Notes under the pieces: model-generated
The model's input: the letters and a program-made list of their open reading frames with translations, nothing else
Told to the model about the DNA's origin: nothing
The model's database searches: none
Shown here: piece by piece, positions 60,765-64,000 of the stretch
Layout: each line of letters starts with the position of its first letter
How positions within the stretch are numbered: position 1 is the first letter of the stretch
Source: Oxalobacteraceae bacterium OTU3CAMAD1
GTDB taxonomy: Bacteria; Pseudomonadota; Gammaproteobacteria; Burkholderiales; Burkholderiaceae_D
NCBI GenBank assembly: GCA_024123915.1
Contig: CP099650.1
Location: 2,790,001 to 2,854,000 of the forward strand
Length of the DNA: 64,000 bases
Direction of reading: 5' to 3'
Translations under genes and position numbers: made by a program

Positions 60765-63296
60765 ATGTTCGATTTCATCTTCAAGCGCACTACCGACCAG
60801 CCGACCGCCGCCGCGCCCGCCACGGCGGCTCCGGAGCAGGCCGCCGCCGCCGCGTTATCGGCCAGCCGCCGCGACGAGCAGGCGCAGCGCGCCGCCGCGC
60901 TGGCCGGCGATGAAGCGGCCGCCGTCGAACTGATCCTCCAAAGCGAATTCGCCGGCGTGCGCCTGGCCGCCGCCGAGCATGTGCGGTCGCAGCCGTATCT
61001 GGAACAGGTGCAGCAGGCGATGCGCAACACCGACCGCCGCGTCGCCAAGCTGATGCAGGGACGGCTGGACGCGATCCGCTACCAGCAGGCCGAATTGCAA
61101 AAGGCGCAAGCCTGCCTCGACCACGCCAACCGCCTGTTGCAGGACGAGAAATTGACGCCGAACCAGGTCGCCGAGCTCGATCGCCAATGGAAGATCACCT
61201 CGGCCGTGCCGGAGCTGGCCGTGCCGTTCGACGCCGCCCGCGCCGCGCTGGCGGCCCGCCTGGAGGCGCAGGTCAACCTGCAACGCGCCATCATCGATGC
61301 GATGGCCGCCGTGCGCCAGCTGCCGGCCGCCGGCCTGGCGCCTGACGAGGCGACGCAGGCGCTGGAGCGTCACACGGCCGCGCTGGCCGAATACCAGCAC
61401 GCTCCGGAGCACAACGCGCTGCCCAAGCACCTGCTGAGCGATTTCGCGCAGGCGATCGAGCAGGCGCGCGCCGCGCTGGCGGCTGCCGCGCAGCGCCCGG
61501 CGCCGCCGCAGCCACAGTCGGCACTGGCATCCACTGCCGAGCCGGAGACCGCGAACGCCATCGCTACAGATGCGGCCGCCGAGGCCGGCGTGCCGGGTGA
61601 AACCGCGCCGAAGTCCGACGCACAGGCTCTGGTCAAGCAGGCCAACGCGGCCAAAGGGCCCAAACCCGCCAAGACCGCGCAGCCGCCCAAGGAAACCGAC
61701 AAGAAGTTCCTTGAAACGCTGGACGCGCTGGAAGCCGCGCTCGAACAAGGGTCGTTGCACGATGCCGCCGAGCACGATAAATGGTTGAAAGAGCACAAAA
61801 CCCGCCTGACGCAGGCGCAGACCGATCGTCTGAACCACGTCCGCGCCGAACTCAAGCGCCTGGGCGACTGGGCCCGCTGGGGCGGCAACGTTTCGCGCGA
61901 GGAACTGGTTAAGGCGGTGGAGGAACTGCCGGCGCTGGGCCTGCCGATGAGCGAACTGGCCAAGAAGGTCGGCAGCATGCGCGAGCGCTGGAAGTCGCTC
62001 GACACCGTCTCCGGCCACGCGCCGAAAAGCCTGTGGGAGCGTTTTGACGCCGCCTGCACCACGGCCTACGCGCCGGCGGCGGCCCATTTCAAGCAGTTGG
62101 CCGACGAGCGTCACGCCAACGCCGCCAAGGCGCAGGTGCTGGTCGACGAGACCCATGCGATGGCCGCGGCCGCCGCCGGCGAAAACGCGGACTTGAAGAA
62201 CGTCGCCGCCGCCGGCCAGCGTCTGCGCCAGGTGTGGGGCCGTCTGGGCACCATCGACCGCAAGGAAAAGCGCAAGCTCGACCAGGCCTTCGACAAGGCG
62301 CTGGCGCAAATGCTGGCGCCGCTGTCCGAGCAGCGCAAGATCGAAACGGCCAAGCGCGAACAACTGATTATCGAGGCCGAGCAGTTGCAGCCGTCGGACC
62401 GCCACACGCTCGACAAGCTGCGCGGTTTGCAGGAACGCTGGCAGGAGCAGGCCAAGGCGCTGCCGCTTGAGCGCAAGGTCGAGCAGGCGCTGTGGCAGCG
62501 TTTTCGCGCCGCTTGCGACGCGATCTTCGCCAAGCGCAAGGAAACCGCGCATGCCGCCGATCACGAGCGCAAGGAACACTTGCACGCGCGCGAGGCCATC
62601 TGTAAGGAGCTGGAAACGGCCACCTTCAGCGGCGACGACAAGGCACAACTGGCTGCCATCGCCAAGACGCTGCGCGACGCGGCCGCCGCGTGGAACGCGT
62701 CCGGCACCGTGCCGCGCGCGGCCGAAGCCAAGATATCGCAGCGCTACCAGGCGGCCGTGGCGGCGGTGCAGGGGCAGGCGGAGGCGATCAAACGCCGCGC
62801 CGGCGCCGCCCAGGCCAACGCGCTGCGCGACAAGCTGCGGCTGTGCCAGGCGTTGGAAGCGGCCATCAGCGGTATCGATGGCGCCGGCGCCGACGGTATC
62901 GACGCGGCCGACTGGCAAGCCCGTTGGGCCGCCTTGCCGCCGTTGGCGCCCGAGTACGAGCGCGCGCTGCACGGACGCTTCACGGCCGGGCTGGCGGCGT
63001 TGGACGGCAAGCGCGAGGCCTATGCGGCGCAGCTTGAGCGCAACCGCGCCAAATTGCTCGACGAGGTGCTGCGGTTGGAGATCGTCGCCGGTGTCGACAG
63101 CGGGGCCGAATTCGCCCGCGAGCGCCTGAAAATGCAGGTCGAGGTGCTGCAATCGTCGCTCAAGTCCGGCCAGAAGCCGCTGACGGCCGCCGCCGCCTAC
63201 CTGCAATTGTGCGCGATGCCGGCCCTGGCCGACGCCCGCACCGCCAGCCGCATCGAACAGCTGTTCCGCCGCATCGGCGCCTCGGAGCGCGCATGA
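60765..63296 (+). CDS. DUF349 domain-containing protein
   Basis: 843 residues, mostly helical. The N-terminal ~120 residues include FKRTTDQPTAAAP and an Ala/Glu-rich coil. Several DUF349 repeats follow: DLKNVAAAGQRLRQVWGRLG (near 490), then VEQALWQRFRAACDAIFAKRKE (near 580). The family has no proven role. It overlaps moaE by 4 bp (ATGA), so the two are coupled; no link with molybdopterin is otherwise evident. Confidence 0.88.
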   Translation: MFDFIFKRTTDQPTAAAPATAAPEQAAAAALSASRRDEQAQRAAALAGDEAAAVELILQSEFAGVRLAAAEHVRSQPYLEQVQQAMRNTDRRVAKLMQGRLDAIRYQQAELQKAQACLDHANRLLQDEKLTPNQVAELDRQWKITSAVPELAVPFDAARAALAARLEAQVNLQRAIIDAMAAVRQLPAAGLAPDEATQALERHTAALAEYQHAPEHNALPKHLLSDFAQAIEQARAALAAAAQRPAPPQPQSALASTAEPETANAIATDAAAEAGVPGETAPKSDAQALVKQANAAKGPKPAKTAQPPKETDKKFLETLDALEAALEQGSLHDAAEHDKWLKEHKTRLTQAQTDRLNHVRAELKRLGDWARWGGNVSREELVKAVEELPALGLPMSELAKKVGSMRERWKSLDTVSGHAPKSLWERFDAACTTAYAPAAAHFKQLADERHANAAKAQVLVDETHAMAAAAAGENADLKNVAAAGQRLRQVWGRLGTIDRKEKRKLDQAFDKALAQMLAPLSEQRKIETAKREQLIIEAEQLQPSDRHTLDKLRGLQERWQEQAKALPLERKVEQALWQRFRAACDAIFAKRKETAHAADHERKEHLHAREAICKELETATFSGDDKAQLAAIAKTLRDAAAAWNASGTVPRAAEAKISQRYQAAVAAVQGQAEAIKRRAGAAQANALRDKLRLCQALEAAISGIDGAGADGIDAADWQARWAALPPLAPEYERALHGRFTAGLAALDGKREAYAAQLERNRAKLLDEVLRLEIVAGVDSGAEFARERLKMQVEVLQSSLKSGQKPLTAAAAYLQLCAMPALADARTASRIEQLFRRIGASERA

Positions 63297-63763
63297 GCTT
63301 GAGCGAGGGTTTGAACCAGGTCCGCATCCAGACGGAGGATTTCGATCTGAGCGCCGAGGTGGCGGCGTTGCGCGCGGCCAATCCCAAGATCGGCGCGATT
63401 GTCACGTTTGTGGGCGTCGTGCGCGATCTGAACGAGGGCGCGGCGGTGGCGGAGATGGAGCTGGAGCATTATCCCGGCATGACCGAGCAGTCGATCGGCG
63501 CCGTTATCGAGCGCGCCAGGCAGCGGTGGCCGACGTTCGGCGCGCTGGTGATCCACCGGGTGGGCCCGCTCAAGCCGCTGGACCAGATCGTGCTGGTGGC
63601 GGCGACGGCCGCGCATCGCGGCGAAGCATTCGCGGCTTGTGAATTTATTATCGATTATTTGAAGACCGAAGCGCCGTTCTGGAAGAAGGAACAGACGCCC
63701 GAGGGCGCGCGGTGGGTGGATGCCCGCGTCAGCGACGATGCGGCGTTAGCCAAATGGCAATAA
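63293..63763 (+). CDS. moaE: molybdopterin synthase catalytic subunit
   Basis: 156 residues from MSLSEGLNQVRIQTEDF; a longer frame from 63209 is antisense-type sequence inside the DUF349 gene. MoaE with MoaD-thiocarboxylate turns cPMP into molybdopterin. IHRVGPLKPLDQIVLVAATAAHRGEAF and the Lys-rich active-site segment APFWKKEQTPEG near residues 130-141 are characteristic; GAIVTFVGVVRDLNEG is the first block. moaD is not in the window. Confidence 0.95.
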   Translation: MSLSEGLNQVRIQTEDFDLSAEVAALRAANPKIGAIVTFVGVVRDLNEGAAVAEMELEHYPGMTEQSIGAVIERARQRWPTFGALVIHRVGPLKPLDQIVLVAATAAHRGEAFAACEFIIDYLKTEAPFWKKEQTPEGARWVDARVSDDAALAKWQ

Positions 63764-63777
63764 TTGATCACGGAGAT

Positions 63778-63873
63778 ACGTAGGGCGGATTAGGCGGAAC
63801 GCCGTAATCGGCTATCGACGCGCCGTCGGCGGCTCAACCATGGCCGATTACGCTGCGCTAATCCGCCCTACGT
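63778..63873. repeat. 96-bp dispersed inverted repeat, copy 2
   Basis: Starts ACGTAGGGCGGATTAG and ends CTAATCCGCCCTACGT, same length as the copy at 5611-5706, with a few changes in the loop. It begins 15 bp after the moaE stop. Confidence 0.85.
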
Positions 63874-64000
63874 GTTTCCACGTGATTCGGCGTTTCTTGG
63901 CCCTGCCGGCCGCTAACGCCCCACCGGAACGCCGACCACCCGCCCTTGAAAACTGCCCATATAACACTATCTACCTGATAAGTTAAATATATCGGAGCAA
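63874..64000. other. 127 bp to window edge, no gene seen
   Basis: No convincing open frame. The last ~50 bases are AT-rich, ending in TATATCGGAGCAA, which could be the start of the next gene's leader (GGAG site). Confidence 0.4.

Noticed and set aside
63913..63960. 15-codon minus-strand frame near the window edge starting ATG and ending TAG
   Set aside because: Too short, no ribosome-binding site, and a stop lies two codons upstream.

Overview
The window is high-GC DNA with dense, mostly operonic bacterial genes. It looks like a chromosome segment of an Oxalobacteraceae betaproteobacterium (Massilia/Duganella/Janthinobacterium-like). The basis is the panC-scpA-DUF3460 order, an earP-efp pair with EF-P Arg32, GNAT-fused acyl-CoA-synthetase-like Pat, and several dispersed palindromic repeats. 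There is no phage, insertion sequence, CRISPR array or rRNA. All assignments come from reading the sequence and recalling family motifs; no database search was possible.

Layout. 0-2 kb: panC (cut by the window edge), scpA and DUF3460 on the minus strand. 2-5.7 kb: a DMT exporter, a LysR regulator, and a GST plus flavin split-barrel pair. 5.7-13.7 kb: a catabolic cluster of LysR regulator, DUF1445 hydro-lyase, MFS permease, a fused HyuA-HyuB oxoprolinase and a porin, probably for 5-oxoproline/D-glutamate or a related lactam. 13.7-17.1 kb: two small secreted low-complexity proteins sharing a bipartite upstream motif, flanking a secreted PHB-depolymerase-type esterase. 17.2-23.8 kb: translation genes (GNAT, metG, apbC, gltX) and eight tRNAs, three Ala(GGC) and five Glu(TTC), in a tandemly amplified array.

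23.9-27.5 kb: the most unusual locus, a three-gene minus-strand operon. It encodes a glycine-zipper/glutamine repeat protein, a 96-residue stand-alone copy of a protease prodomain, and a leaderless subtilisin that carries its own copy of that prodomain. 27.7-29.7 kb: earP and efp. 29.8-38.1 kb: a Tat-type amidase, a hypothetical protein, AraC regulator plus Fsr-like MFS, and two HAF-repeat exported proteins with a shared hairpin leader. 38.1-41.7 kb: dbpA, a small protein and a Tat acid phosphatase/phospholipase C. 41.8-44.5 kb: a PAS hybrid histidine kinase coupled to an RsbQ-like hydrolase, then initiator tRNA. 44.5-48.2 kb: methyltransferase, a low-complexity protein, a Cys-rich mini-protein and a SprA-like HEXXH-variant protein. 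48.2-56.1 kb: sbcDC and a large sensor diguanylate cyclase. 56.3-63.9 kb: DUF2804, a catalytically eroded Pat, a hemerythrin-like protein, DUF349 and moaE.

At least three dispersed repeat families sit at gene ends: a 96-bp inverted repeat, a 50-bp palindrome with a compensatory stem change, and a tandem ~51-bp unit. Many gene-sized open frames opposite real genes are high-GC shadows and were left out. The strongest candidate for an undescribed system is the subtilisin / prodomain / glycine-zipper operon.
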